Positions 35,472 through 44,182 of a stretch of 64,000 nucleotides of DNA are shown piece after piece. Each line of letters starts with the position of its first letter. Within the stretch, counting starts at the first letter, position 1. The translations under genes were made by a program, and so were the position numbers. Below the pieces are notes generated by a model. That model did not search any database, had not been told where the DNA came from, and saw nothing but the letters and a program-made list of their open reading frames with translations. The DNA comes from Pseudalkalibacillus hwajinpoensis (lineage in GTDB: Bacteria; Bacillota; Bacilli; Bacillales; Guptibacillaceae), in the NCBI RefSeq assembly GCF_015234585.1, contig NZ_JADFCM010000001.1, positions 1,302,001-1,366,000 of the forward strand, written 5' to 3'.

Positions 35472-36464
35472 ATGACCGAACTAACTGTAGAAAATTTATA
35501 TAACGTGCTTGATGAATCGACGCTAGTTATTCAAAATAAATTGGAAATGTCGTATCTTGAAGCTCTCGTTGAGACAGGTTTGAACATATTCGAAAATAAA
35601 GTATTACAAGAGGAACTAGATACGGATACAGTTGTCCGTCTTAAAGCTCTTTATGATTCATGTGATCTTGATGGTGCTAAGAAAGAAACAGTGCGTAAAG
35701 GGATCCAGCTTGCACTTCTGAAAGGGATGAAGAAAGGAATTCAGCCTCATCATGCCATGACTCCAGATAGTGTTGCGCATTTAATCGGTTATCTTGTGAA
35801 AAAATATAAAGATGTATTAAATATAGAGGAAATGAAAATTCTTGATCCTGCAGTAGGAACAGGAAATTTACTCACTTCTGTTTTAAACCAATTAGAAGGT
35901 GAGAAAGTTGAAGCATTCGGGGCGGAACCAGATGATCTTTTATTACATTTAGGTTTTGTTAATGCGAATTTGCAAAAACACCAGGTAGAATTTCTTCACC
36001 AGGATAGCGTAAAGCCACTTTATATTCCCCAGGTTAATACGATCGTAACTGATTTACCTGTTGGTTACTATCCTCATGAGGAAGCAGCTACAAAATACGA
36101 ATTAAAAGCAGAAGAAGGGATGTCTTACGTTCACCATCTTCTTATCGAACAAAGCTTAAATATGACGGAAGAGTCTGGTATGCTCTTCTTTATGATTCCA
36201 AACTTTCTCTTTGGAGATGATGGAGCAAAGCAAGTAAGGAGTTTACTAAACGATCGCTCTGTTATCCACGGCATTATTCAATTGCCTACAAGTTTATTTG
36301 CGAATGAGTCGCAAGCTAAAAGTATTCTTGTTACTCAGAAAAAAGGAGAACATACGTTAAAGCCTAAACAAGTCATGATGGCGAAACTTCCATCTTTCTC
36401 CAATCGTGAAGCGATGTTGAACATGATGCAGCAGATTAACGGTTGGTTTTCACAGCTTTCTTGA
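35472..36464 (+). CDS. ytxK: YtxK, class I SAM-dependent methyltransferase-like protein
   Basis: A 330-residue protein like type I restriction M subunits. A helical N-terminal part is followed by the SAM site ILDPAVGTGNLL at about 125-136 and, where adenine methylases have NPPY, the variant DLPVGYYP at about 197-204. IPNFLFGDDGAKQVRSLL follows. Substrate is unknown, and the altered catalytic motif argues against classic DNA adenine methylation. Its pairing with ackA is conserved in Bacillus. AGGAGGCC precedes ATG 35472. Confidence 0.88.
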   Translation: MTELTVENLYNVLDESTLVIQNKLEMSYLEALVETGLNIFENKVLQEELDTDTVVRLKALYDSCDLDGAKKETVRKGIQLALLKGMKKGIQPHHAMTPDSVAHLIGYLVKKYKDVLNIEEMKILDPAVGTGNLLTSVLNQLEGEKVEAFGAEPDDLLLHLGFVNANLQKHQVEFLHQDSVKPLYIPQVNTIVTDLPVGYYPHEEAATKYELKAEEGMSYVHHLLIEQSLNMTEESGMLFFMIPNFLFGDDGAKQVRSLLNDRSVIHGIIQLPTSLFANESQAKSILVTQKKGEHTLKPKQVMMAKLPSFSNREAMLNMMQQINGWFSQLS

Positions 36465-36507
36465 AGGTTATGAAACGTTTACAAATCTGAATTGACGGAA
36501 TACTTGA

Positions 36508-36522
36508 ATGTAAGCGGTTTTC
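36508..36522 (+). promoter_or_regulatory. cre site upstream of ackA
   Basis: ATGTAAGCGGTTTTC fits WTGAAARCGYTTWNN with two mismatches and lies just upstream of a TTGAAT (36526-36531)/TAAATA (36550-36555) promoter. In B. subtilis CcpA activates ackA from such a site. A second, imperfect half (TGAAACGTTTACA, 1 nt short) is at 36471-36483. Confidence 0.55.
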
Positions 36523-36570
36523 TTCTTGAATAAAGTGATGGTGGGTGTTTAAATAATAAGAGTGCTAAAG

Positions 36571-36596
36571 ATAGAAGGGTCTTACCCTTCTATTTT
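36571..36596 (+). terminator. hairpin in the ackA leader (ytxK terminator or attenuator)
   Basis: Perfect 10-bp stem ATAGAAGGGT/ACCCTTCTAT with a 3-nt loop and TTTT. It lies downstream of the likely ackA promoter and cre, and 44 nt before the ackA ATG. Confidence 0.6.
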
Positions 36597-36639
36597 CGTG
36601 TCGTATTCTAATTTTATTGAATTAAAGGAGCTGTCACAT

Positions 36640-37827
36640 ATGGCGAAAATAATCGCAATCAACGCCGGTAGTTCTTCGTTGAAGTTTCAACTATTAAATA
36701 TGCCGGAAGAAACTGTTATCACTAAAGGACTCGTGGAGAGAATCGGCCTTGATGACGCCATTTTTACAATAGAAGTGAACGGTGAAAAGAAAGAAGAAAT
36801 CACAGATATCCCTGATCACGCAGTAGCAGTTAAAATGCTTCTAGACAAGCTGATTAGCTTTTCAATCATTTCTTCTTACGATGAAATTGAAGGTGTTGGA
36901 CACCGTGTTGTTCACGGTGGGGAGAAATTTAATGATTCTGCATTGATTAATGAAGATGTGCTTGCTGGAATAGAAAAAGTATCAGAGCTTGCACCATTGC
37001 ATAATCCAGCAAACCTTGTAGGGATTCGCGCTTTCCGTGAAATTTTGCCAGAGGTTCCATCTGTAGCCGTATTTGATACAGCTTTCCATCAGTCAATGCC
37101 TGAACAATCATTCTTATATAGTTTGCCATACGAATATTATGAAGACTATGGTGTTCGTAAGTACGGTTTCCATGGTACTTCCCATCAGTATGTTTCAGAG
37201 AGAGCGGCAGAAATGCTTGGTCGCCCGCTTGATCAATTGCGTCTTCTTTCTTGCCACCTTGGTAACGGTGCGAGTATTGCAGCTATTCAAGGCGGAAAGT
37301 CAATTGATACATCAATGGGCTTCACTCCACTAGCTGGTGTAACAATGGGAACTCGTTCAGGTAACATTGACCCTGCTTTGATTCCATTTATTATGGACAA
37401 GACTGGTCAAACAGCAGAAGAAGTTATGAATACATTGAATAAGAAAAGTGGTCTTCTTGGAGTGTCTGGTTTCTCAAGTGATCTTCGCGATATCACTAGT
37501 AAAGCAGAAGCTGGAAATGAACGTGCTGAATTAGCACTAGAAGTCTTTACTTCTCGTATTCATAAATACATTGGGTCTTATGCTGCGCGCATGTCAGGAC
37601 TAGACGCTATTATTTTCACAGCAGGTATCGGTGAAAATAGTGACGCAGTTCGTGCACGTGTACTTCGTGGCCTTGAATTTATGGGCGTATATTGGGATCC
37701 AGCTCTAAATAAGGTGAAGGGGAAAGAAGCTTTCATTAACTACCCTCACTCACCTGTCAAAGTAATGATTATTCCTACTAATGAGGAAGTAGTCATTGCG
37801 CGTGATACAGTTAGGCTTTCAAAATAA
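36640..37827 (+). CDS. ackA: acetate kinase
   Basis: Converts acetyl phosphate and ADP to acetate and ATP in overflow metabolism. The 395-residue ASKHA-fold protein has [14 protein letters not shown] at the N-terminus, [49 protein letters not shown] and [16 protein letters not shown] at 36624-36630 sets ATG 36640; the frame from 36562 runs through the leader hairpin. Likely under CcpA by the upstream cre. Confidence 0.97.
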   Translation: MAKIIAINAGSSSLKFQLLNMPEETVITKGLVERIGLDDAIFTIEVNGEKKEEITDIPDHAVAVKMLLDKLISFSIISSYDEIEGVGHRVVHGGEKFNDSALINEDVLAGIEKVSELAPLHNPANLVGIRAFREILPEVPSVAVFDTAFHQSMPEQSFLYSLPYEYYEDYGVRKYGFHGTSHQYVSERAAEMLGRPLDQLRLLSCHLGNGASIAAIQGGKSIDTSMGFTPLAGVTMGTRSGNIDPALIPFIMDKTGQTAEEVMNTLNKKSGLLGVSGFSSDLRDITSKAEAGNERAELALEVFTSRIHKYIGSYAARMSGLDAIIFTAGIGENSDAVRARVLRGLEFMGVYWDPALNKVKGKEAFINYPHSPVKVMIIPTNEEVVIARDTVRLSK

Positions 37828-37836
37828 ACTTTAGAG

Positions 37837-37874
37837 GAACAGCGTATCTTAACAGATGCGCTGTTCTTTTTTTT
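37837..37874 (+). terminator. terminator of ackA
   Basis: GAACAGCG/CGCTGTTC outer stem with inner ATCT/AGAT and T8. Confidence 0.85.
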
Positions 37875-37954
37875 ACTCCTTATTCCACCTTTGTTGGAAG
37901 TTTTTGATTGGAAAAGCTACAATATAAGAAAGAGTTGTAAGGGAGTGAATTCGA

Positions 37955-38803
37955 ATGGTGTGGACAGATAGAGAACAAAAAAGAATGAACGCCATAATTC
38001 AATGGGAGGAAGAGCACTTTACGCATCATGCAACGGACGTAGAGCGCACTTTCCAGAAATGGTATGACTATCAGCTTAATCAGCTAGAGTCACCAACGAA
38101 AAACCGTTTGTATGCTGTAATTGATTCAGCTCTTTTTCATATGCATTCGCTTATACAAAACTCACAATCGCAAGTGGATGCCAGTCATCGATTGTTAACG
38201 GATGCAAGGTTATTTGATCCTAGAATTGAACAAATTCAGGATATGAAAACCCTCTCAATTGATCACCTTGTTTACATAGCAGATCAACAAATTGCCCGTC
38301 AGCGAATGGTATCATTGGCTCAAGGAGGACTTGCTGGAACGGGCAGTTTTCTACTGCTCGGTCTTGATATACCTGCTGTACTTGCTATTAACTTGCGTAC
38401 CGTTCAGCTAATAGCGATGACATATGGCTATCCAGTAAACTATCCTTCCGAAATGATGATCGCTCTTAAAGTATTTCACATGGCAACATTACCGAAAGTG
38501 CTACAAGAACAAGCCTGGAAAGCGTTAGAGGAAGAGATAAAGCATGAGCAAACGCATCCTTATTTTTATGAAGGACCTGAAGAAATTGCAGACGGAAATT
38601 GGCTACAAGGGCCAATGAAGCAAATTATAAAGGGAACTGTTCTTATGATGTTAAGGAAAAAAGTAATTCAAGGAATACCGCTTCTTGGAATTGCCATTGG
38701 AGCGGGAGTGAACTATAGATTTGCGCGAACGGTAAGTGAAACCGCACATAAATTTTATCAGAAACGGTTCTTGAATGAGCTTGAAAAGGGGGACGTAGGA
38801 TGA
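37955..38803 (+). CDS. EcsC-family protein
   Basis: A 282-residue protein of the EcsC family (named after the third gene of the B. subtilis ecs ABC-transporter operon, but often stand-alone). It has an amphipathic N-terminal half, the hydrophobic stretch AQGGLAGTGSFLLLGLDIPAVLAINLRTVQLIAMTYGYP near the middle and a Gly-rich helix GIPLLGIAIGAGVNYRFA toward the end. Function unknown. Its TGA overlaps the moaB ATG by 4 bp, so they are translationally coupled. A TTGGAA-N18-TACAAT promoter lies at 37894-37923. Confidence 0.8.
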   Translation: MVWTDREQKRMNAIIQWEEEHFTHHATDVERTFQKWYDYQLNQLESPTKNRLYAVIDSALFHMHSLIQNSQSQVDASHRLLTDARLFDPRIEQIQDMKTLSIDHLVYIADQQIARQRMVSLAQGGLAGTGSFLLLGLDIPAVLAINLRTVQLIAMTYGYPVNYPSEMMIALKVFHMATLPKVLQEQAWKALEEEIKHEQTHPYFYEGPEEIADGNWLQGPMKQIIKGTVLMMLRKKVIQGIPLLGIAIGAGVNYRFARTVSETAHKFYQKRFLNELEKGDVG

Positions 38804-39303
38804 GTTCAGAAGATCACAAAAAAGATGCGCCATCGATTCGAGCTCTCATTATAACAGTGAGTGATACAAGGACAGTTGAAACGGATAAAAGTGGAGATGT
38901 CATTTATTCCTTACTTGAAGATAACAGTCATATGGTTGGGCAAAGAAAAATTGTAAAAGATGAACAAGAAGAGATCCGCCATGCGATTCAAAAAGGTATA
39001 GATGATAAAGGCGTTGATGTTGTGCTTTTAAATGGTGGAACTGGAATATCCAAAAGAGATGTTACGTATGAAGTTGTTGAAGCTATACTCGAAAAGGAGC
39101 TTGCGGGATTTGGAGAACTATTCCGCATGATTAGCTATACAGATGATATTGGTACTCCAGCGATGCTTAGTAGAGCCATTGGTGGTGTGACAGGTGAAAC
39201 GGCAATATTTGCTATGCCTGGGTCTTCAGGAGCAGTCAAATTAGCAATGTCGCGATTACTGCTACCGGAGTTGCCGCATATTGTCCGTGAGCTCCATAAA
39301 TAA
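38800..39303 (+). CDS. moaB: molybdenum cofactor biosynthesis protein B
   Basis: A 167-residue MoaB/MogA-fold protein that adenylylates molybdopterin. It has ALIITVSDTR, LNGGTGISKRDVTYE (the MPT-binding motif) and AIFAMPGSSGAVKLAM. It overlaps the EcsC-family gene by 4 bp. MoaB also lies beside ackA in B. subtilis, where argG and argH follow; these are not present here. Confidence 0.93.
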   Translation: MSSEDHKKDAPSIRALIITVSDTRTVETDKSGDVIYSLLEDNSHMVGQRKIVKDEQEEIRHAIQKGIDDKGVDVVLLNGGTGISKRDVTYEVVEAILEKELAGFGELFRMISYTDDIGTPAMLSRAIGGVTGETAIFAMPGSSGAVKLAMSRLLLPELPHIVRELHK

Positions 39304-39438
39304 AGAATCTCTTGTAACGAAATTTATGTGACCATCCATTCCGATTTCAGATTCCAATCATCCTATTTCTAGAAGCATTTTTCATCCTTGCTTTGGAAAC
39401 AATATAAGCGCAAGTCCGAAATGATAGGAGGATGTCTT

Positions 39439-39597
39439 ATGGCTGATAAGAAAAAGGAACTGATTTACGATGAGAATGGCGAAATGGCCGTGCATCAGCA
39501 GTTGAGTGAATCATATCAGAGTGGTGTCATTGATCAAGAAGAAAATAAAAAAACAAAAGAATTACCACGGAAAGCTGACAGGAAAAGTTATTATTAA
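39439..39597 (+). CDS. small hydrophilic protein of unknown function
   Basis: 52 codons behind a good ribosome-binding site (ATAGGAGG), ATG 39439; an in-frame ATG at 39388 has none. The product is highly charged, about one third Lys, Glu, Asp and Arg, with no Cys and no hydrophobic segment. It begins MADKKKELIYDENGEMAVHQ and is probably largely unfolded. A strong terminator follows. No family recognised. Confidence 0.65.
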   Translation: MADKKKELIYDENGEMAVHQQLSESYQSGVIDQEENKKTKELPRKADRKSYY

Positions 39598-39600
39598 AAA

Positions 39601-39634
39601 GCAAAAAGTTCATGCTGAGCGCATGAACTTTTTT
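39601..39634. terminator. terminator after the small gene
   Basis: AAAAAGTTCATGC/GCATGAACTTTTT hairpin with T run. Confidence 0.88.
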
Positions 39635-39681
39635 ATTTATGATCGTTTTGGATTGCTGATTCGAATGGAACTTCACCATGA

Positions 39682-41007
39682 TTAACGAACTGGGAAGTAA
39701 CGAAAAGCGAGATAACATCCACCAGTTAGGAAAAATGAGAGAAAACCTGGTGAATAGGATGCAGGAAGAATAATGTAAAAGATAAGACCAATTAAAATGG
39801 CGACAAACCCAGGTCGATTCAAGAGATTGGCCTTCTCAGATAATTCCTGGAGCATTGCTGAAGTAAATCTTCCTTTTTTCACAATAATAAAATCAGTCAC
39901 GATTACAGCTGATAACGGGATAACGAAGGCTCCAAGAAGTGAAATGAATGACTCGGCCTGGTTAACAAAAGTAGGGAATCCACTTAATATAACAGCGGCA
40001 CAACCTAGTAATACCGCACTTTTTACTCGACCAAGAGAAGGGAATGTATTAAGCAGACTATATCCTCCTGTATAAGCATTGCTAATGTTAATCATAATCA
40101 TCGAGCAAAGGGCTGAAGCAAAAATGAGTATCAATAGGAGTGGTGACTGTGTTTGTTGACTCGTGATTAAAAATGGGTTCCACGTGCTAGCTACTGAAGC
40201 GGTGTAGGCCCCGAGTAGTGCTGTTAATGTGAAACCAATCGTATTTCCTGAGAAGATTCCCCAGAATGCATGCTGAGTGGATTTTGCGTACCTTGCCATG
40301 TCTGAAGAACTACTAACACCTGATACATACTGCACAAAAGCGAGGCTGGCAAAGAAAAAGAAAGAGCCTAGTTCAGGACCGTGTTTAACTGATAGAACGG
40401 TTGAGTAACTGCTCCCGTTAATAGGAGTCTGAGAATACACAAAAAACATGGCAACTGCTCCGGCAAATAGAAGAGGGAGAAAGTACCTTGTGGCTTTTTT
40501 GACGGCATTGAATCCTATTAATGCAAGTAAAGCCATTACTGAAGCGAGAAATAGAGATGTTGGTAGAAAAAGAAGGTCGATTGAAAAAGCACGTTTCATC
40601 AGCTCTACAACCATATAAGTACCTCCAATGGTTTGGACAGCAAACCAATAGAGCGACGTGATGGTTCTTACGGGAGAGGCGAAGTATTGAGCTCCTTTCA
40701 GACCAACAAAAGCTCTTACTGCATACTGTGAAGGGATACCTCGACGTGCCCCTGGAAAAGAAAGGTAAGACACGAAAAGAAATGCAAGACTTGCTCCAAA
40801 TACAGTGGCGAGAACTGCCCATACAAAACTAAGGCCGCCTTCGAGGACGGCGAGAGCTGGGACGAGAAAGTTACCGGCATTGACAGAAACGGTCATTTGA
40901 ATCATGGCATACTCATACCATCTTGTTGTGCGTAATTTTTCTGGGACTGATTCAAGCCCATAACGCTCAATTTGAATAGTGGAAGAGGTTTTGCTTAGAC
41001 TGCTCAT
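39682..41007 (-). CDS. NCS1-family purine/cytosine/allantoin-type permease
   Basis: A 441-residue membrane protein with about 12 hydrophobic segments. The N-terminus (IERYGLESVPEKLRTTRWYEYAMIQMTVSVNAGNFLVPAL) and SVSSSSDMARYAKSTQHAFWGIF are typical of NCS1 permeases. These import nucleobases or related compounds with H+ or Na+; substrate cannot be set. AAAGGAG precedes ATG 41007. No catabolic partner gene is adjacent. It is convergent with the small gene at 39439. Confidence 0.82.
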   Translation of the reverse strand: MSSLSKTSSTIQIERYGLESVPEKLRTTRWYEYAMIQMTVSVNAGNFLVPALAVLEGGLSFVWAVLATVFGASLAFLFVSYLSFPGARRGIPSQYAVRAFVGLKGAQYFASPVRTITSLYWFAVQTIGGTYMVVELMKRAFSIDLLFLPTSLFLASVMALLALIGFNAVKKATRYFLPLLFAGAVAMFFVYSQTPINGSSYSTVLSVKHGPELGSFFFFASLAFVQYVSGVSSSSDMARYAKSTQHAFWGIFSGNTIGFTLTALLGAYTASVASTWNPFLITSQQTQSPLLLILIFASALCSMIMINISNAYTGGYSLLNTFPSLGRVKSAVLLGCAAVILSGFPTFVNQAESFISLLGAFVIPLSAVIVTDFIIVKKGRFTSAMLQELSEKANLLNRPGFVAILIGLIFYIILPASYSPGFLSFFLTGGCYLAFRYFPVR

Positions 41008-41134
41008 ATGATCTCCTTTAAAGTTACGGACTTATCTTTATTTTAGTTCGCAAAAAAGAATGAAGCAATCCTGATTGCTCGGTTAGGAATAATATTTGCT
41101 GTTTACACTCAGCATAAGGGTGAGGTGATTAATA

Positions 41135-41509
41135 ATGAAAAAGTTTGTCGTCATAACCTTTGCTATTTACTTGTGTCTTTTTACAATTCGAGCAGAGGCT
41201 TCTACATTAGAAAACAGCTTCTCGTTTAAATGTATGGTAGTAACAAATGGAGTTGAACATGAATGGGAATTTTCCAGTCCGAACGAATTTGAGGTAGAGA
41301 ATGGAACGGTCGTTGAGAAAGGTGATCGTGCAAAAGACGAAGTAGAGGCGTTATTTCAGCATTTGGAAGTAACTGAAATCGCGCGCGTAGAGGAATTAGT
41401 AAAGAAAATGGACACCTTTGGTTATAAAAATGCAGAGCGATTTGAGTTGAAATGGATGGATGCAAGTGGAAGATTATATACTTGGGTCTGGAACCAAAAC
41501 GATCGGTAG
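41135..41509 (+). CDS. small secreted protein of unknown function
   Basis: 124 residues with a classical signal peptide: MKK, a hydrophobic core to about residue 17, and a likely cut after AEA at about residue 22. The mature part of about 100 residues is acidic, with one Cys and a C-terminal YTWVWNQND patch; no known domain was recognised. GGTGAGGTG lies upstream of ATG 41135. It is 56 bp before the fluoride channel pair on the same strand. Confidence 0.7.
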   Translation: MKKFVVITFAIYLCLFTIRAEASTLENSFSFKCMVVTNGVEHEWEFSSPNEFEVENGTVVEKGDRAKDEVEALFQHLEVTEIARVEELVKKMDTFGYKNAERFELKWMDASGRLYTWVWNQNDR

Positions 41510-41565
41510 ACTTTGAATAGCGGTTTCGTTAAGATGAGGAAAGACGTGAAAGGAGCCGCATTCAA

Positions 41566-41937
41566 GTGAAGAATAGTTTTGCAGTCGTTTTAGGTGGTGC
41601 AATTGGTGCTACACTACGAGCGGTGGTGGGAACCATATTGAATGGCAGTCCCTTATCGACTTTTATAGTAAATATAGTAGGTTCCATTATCCTTGGTTTT
41701 TTCTATCAATACAATCAGTCAAACAATCGCTTTTCAGATCCAGCGAAAAAAATGATTGCCACTGGCATGATAGGATCATTTACGACTTTTTCAACCTACT
41801 CCCTTGATCTTTTGGTCTACATAAAAGATGGTCAGTTTATTAAGATGGGCCTTTATGGGGGCGGCACTATTGTAAGTGGAATTCTAAGTGTCTACCTTGG
41901 AGTCTTATTAGCTAAAAGAACGAGGAAGGTGACGTAA
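41566..41937 (+). CDS. crcB1: fluoride channel subunit, CrcB/Fluc (first)
   Basis: Fluc proteins are small dual-topology F- channels that export fluoride. The 123-residue protein has four hydrophobic segments, STFIVNIVGSIILGF with the pore Asn and GSFTTFSTYSLD with the Phe-box/Na+ region. It starts at GTG 41566 after AAAGGAG. Its TAA overlaps the ATG of the second gene by one base, implying a heterodimer. No fluoride (crcB) riboswitch pattern was seen upstream. Confidence 0.92.
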   Translation: MKNSFAVVLGGAIGATLRAVVGTILNGSPLSTFIVNIVGSIILGFFYQYNQSNNRFSDPAKKMIATGMIGSFTTFSTYSLDLLVYIKDGQFIKMGLYGGGTIVSGILSVYLGVLLAKRTRKVT

Positions 41938-42275
41938 TGGAGTGGTTAATGATTGCGATCGGTGGAGGTGTAGGGGCATGGCTTCGATATATAACGGCAT
42001 TAATGGTTAATCGATGGAACACTTCTCAATTCCCGCTAGCCACTCTACTTGTTAACCTCATAGGGAGTTTCATACTAGGGATGGCTTTCGGAGCAGGCGA
42101 TTGGGGGACTGGGATATCGACTGGATTTCTCGGAGCACTAACGACTTTTTCCACCTTTATGTACGAGGCTTTTGAACTAGGCTCAATAAAGCTTTGGCTT
42201 TCTGTCACATATATATCAATTAGCTTAATTGGCGGGTTGTTAATGGTGGCAGTGGGGTATATGATAATGGTGTAA
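41937..42275 (+). CDS. crcB2: fluoride channel subunit, CrcB/Fluc (second)
   Basis: The 112-residue partner of crcB1, with four hydrophobic segments, TLLVNLIGSFILGM and GALTTFSTFMYEAFE. In paired Fluc genes the two subunits usually take opposite membrane orientation; here the first protein has a basic C-terminus (KRTRKVT) and the second ends without charge, in line with that. TAATG overlap with crcB1. Confidence 0.92.
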   Translation: MEWLMIAIGGGVGAWLRYITALMVNRWNTSQFPLATLLVNLIGSFILGMAFGAGDWGTGISTGFLGALTTFSTFMYEAFELGSIKLWLSVTYISISLIGGLLMVAVGYMIMV

Positions 42276-42338
42276 AAATATTCCGATAACTAATACGATC
42301 TATTTATGAAATAGATTAACCCCTTAAGTCATTCCCTC

Positions 42339-42363
42339 ATTTAATGGTATTAAATGTTATACA
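42339..42363 (+). promoter_or_regulatory. ald promoter with palindromic operator candidate
   Basis: ATTTAAT-GGT-ATTAAAT (42339-42355), a perfect 7-bp inverted repeat, abuts an extended -10 TGT-TATACA (42355-42363). No good -35. Suits a promoter that needs an activator. Confidence 0.45.
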
Positions 42364-42410
42364 ATAGAGGTAACAGTATATGGCTGGTTAGAGATAAAGG
42401 AGGAGTATCA

Positions 42411-43529
42411 ATGCATATTGGAGTGCCTGTTGAGGTTAAAAACAATGAGAACCGTGTAGCAATGACCCCTGCTGGAGTACTGACCTTAACGCGGTTAGGT
42501 CATGAAGTTTATATCGAAAAAGGAGCGGGCGTTGGATCTGGTTTTGGGGATGATCAGTACCTTGAAGCTGGAGCTCATCTAGTAGAGACGGCCGCTGAAG
42601 CGTGGTCGAAGGAAATGGTCATGAAAGTAAAGGAACCACTTCGAGAGGAGTATGTCTACTTTCGTGAGGGTTTGATTTTATTTACATATCTTCATCTTGC
42701 TGCAGAATCAGAATTAACCAGGGCTCTTGTAGAAAAAAAAGTTATCGGAATTGCCTATGAAACCGTTCAGTTACCAAATGGCTCGCTACCTCTTTTGACC
42801 CCCATGAGTGAAGTTGCTGGTCGGATGGCGGCTCAAATAGGGGCTCAATTTCTTGAGAAACCTAAAGGAGGACTCGGTATTCTCCTGGGCGGGGTCCCTG
42901 GGGTTAAAAGAGGTAAAGTAACAGTTATTGGTGGAGGAGTCGTCGGAACGAACGCAGCGAAAATTGCGATGGGGCTTGGTGCCGATGTGACAATTATGGA
43001 TTTAAGTCCAGAACGAATGCGTCAGCTTGATGACATTTTTGGTACTGAGATTAATACGATGATGTCCAATCCACTTAATATAACAGAAGCCGTGAAAGAA
43101 TCAGATTTAGTGATTGGTGCAGTGCTTATTCCAGGGGCAAAAGCACCGAAGCTTGTAACAGAAGAGATGATCAAAGAAATGAAGGCGGGCTCTGTTATTG
43201 TTGATGTAGCAATTGATCAGGGAGGTATTTTCGAAACAACCGATCGTATCACAACTCATGACAACCCGACATACACAAAGTATGATGTTGTTCATTATGC
43301 GGTAGCGAATATGCCTGGAGCTGTTCCGCGTACATCAACCATTGCCTTAACGAATGTGACTGTACCTTATGCCGCTCAGCTTGCGAATAAAGGTTATAAA
43401 AAAGCCTGTCTTGAAAATGAACCTTTGCTAAAAGGAATTAATACGATGGACGGATTTGTAACGTACGAAGCAGTAGCTGAAGCCCATCAGCTCACATATG
43501 AAAATGCTCGCTCACTCCTTGAAAAATAG
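42411..43529 (+). CDS. ald: alanine dehydrogenase
   Basis: NAD-dependent oxidative deamination of L-alanine to pyruvate, important for alanine use and in sporulation. The 372-residue protein has [29 protein letters not shown] with the substrate Lys, FTYLHLAA with the catalytic His, [20 protein letters not shown] (Rossmann) and [25 protein letters not shown] places the start at ATG 42411; the frame from 42354 covers the promoter. In B. subtilis ald is elsewhere in the chromosome. Confidence 0.96.
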   Translation: MHIGVPVEVKNNENRVAMTPAGVLTLTRLGHEVYIEKGAGVGSGFGDDQYLEAGAHLVETAAEAWSKEMVMKVKEPLREEYVYFREGLILFTYLHLAAESELTRALVEKKVIGIAYETVQLPNGSLPLLTPMSEVAGRMAAQIGAQFLEKPKGGLGILLGGVPGVKRGKVTVIGGGVVGTNAAKIAMGLGADVTIMDLSPERMRQLDDIFGTEINTMMSNPLNITEAVKESDLVIGAVLIPGAKAPKLVTEEMIKEMKAGSVIVDVAIDQGGIFETTDRITTHDNPTYTKYDVVHYAVANMPGAVPRTSTIALTNVTVPYAAQLANKGYKKACLENEPLLKGINTMDGFVTYEAVAEAHQLTYENARSLLEK

Positions 43530-43535
43530 AAGTAG

Positions 43536-43572
43536 AAATAAAGCAGCTAACCGTTAGCTGCTTTATTTTTTT
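43536..43572 (+). terminator. terminator of ald
   Basis: AAATAAAGCAGCTAA/TTAGCTGCTTTATTT 15-bp stem and T run. Confidence 0.9.
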
Positions 43573-43661
43573 ATCGTATTAAAAAGCTTAGAAATTTTCA
43601 TCAGCGTTGAAGGGTTTTTATATAGTTATACGAATCATAAGAGAGGGAGGTGAATCATCAA

Positions 43662-44129
43662 ATGGCTTTTTGGAATAAAAAAAGCATCAAAAACAAACCG
43701 CAACATTCAATCGGGATAATAGATGCAAGCCTTCATGAGATACGACAGGCTGTTGGAGCATTTGCTGAAAAGAAAAGAGATGGGATCTCGTTGAAAGTAT
43801 TGGTAAAAGAAAATAATAAACTTGATTCTTCTCTCCTTGCTCCCCATCTTGGAGGCATTCCTTCTAAATCATTTTATATGTCAAAAGAGACATTCGAACT
43901 CTTCGAAGAGGAAAACCGTCACATTCCTTTTTGGATTGATGCAGTGCAAAGAGCGGTAGATGCATACATTCGTTCTGAAAAAGCACCTCCAATTATTGAA
44001 GGAGACCCGTATAAAAAAATTAGTTTTTTTAAGCTAGAGAGAAAAGCTCTTTTAACAGAACGACCGCCACTGGATTTCTATTTTACAGAACAGGAAAGTA
44101 TGGTTTCACATAGAAGGCGGGAAAAATAA
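43662..44129 (+). CDS. uncharacterised protein upstream of the PspA cassette (possibly DUF3939)
   Basis: A 155-residue soluble protein of no clear function. It starts MAFWNKKSIKNKPQ and has DASLHEIRQAVGAFAEKKRDGISLKVLV, then a mixed alpha/beta region and a basic C-terminus (SMVSHRRREK). Size and neighbourhood recall DUF3939, but this is from memory and not firm. GGGAGG precedes ATG 43662 (a GTG at 43650 lies in that site). It is 53 bp before the DUF4178 gene, with an ECF-type promoter in between, so it may only partly belong to that unit. Confidence 0.62.
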   Translation: MAFWNKKSIKNKPQHSIGIIDASLHEIRQAVGAFAEKKRDGISLKVLVKENNKLDSSLLAPHLGGIPSKSFYMSKETFELFEEENRHIPFWIDAVQRAVDAYIRSEKAPPIIEGDPYKKISFFKLERKALLTERPPLDFYFTEQESMVSHRRREK

Positions 44130-44130
44130 C

Positions 44131-44156
44131 GGGAACATTTTTCTCGATCATTCGTA
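44131..44156 (+). promoter_or_regulatory. ECF (sigma-W-like) promoter of the DUF4178-pspA cassette
   Basis: GGGAAC at 44131-44136, a 16-nt spacer starting with a T-rich run, and CGTA at 44153-44156. The AAC core, spacing and CGTA equal the sigma-W consensus (TGAAAC-N16-CGTA). Predicted start at about 44163, 20 nt before the DUF4178 ATG. The B. subtilis pspA-ydjGHI operon is also sigma-W controlled. Confidence 0.6.
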
Positions 44157-44182
44157 TGAAAGAGAGGATGGGGGGGCGCGGT

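Noticed and set aside
41510-41565. Fluoride riboswitch upstream of crcB1
   Set aside because: The conserved crcB-motif blocks are absent and the gap is only 56 nt.
42299-42317. ATCTATTT-ATG-AAATAGAT hairpin after crcB2 as a terminator
   Set aside because: The stem is perfect but AT-only and is followed by TAACCCC, not a T run.
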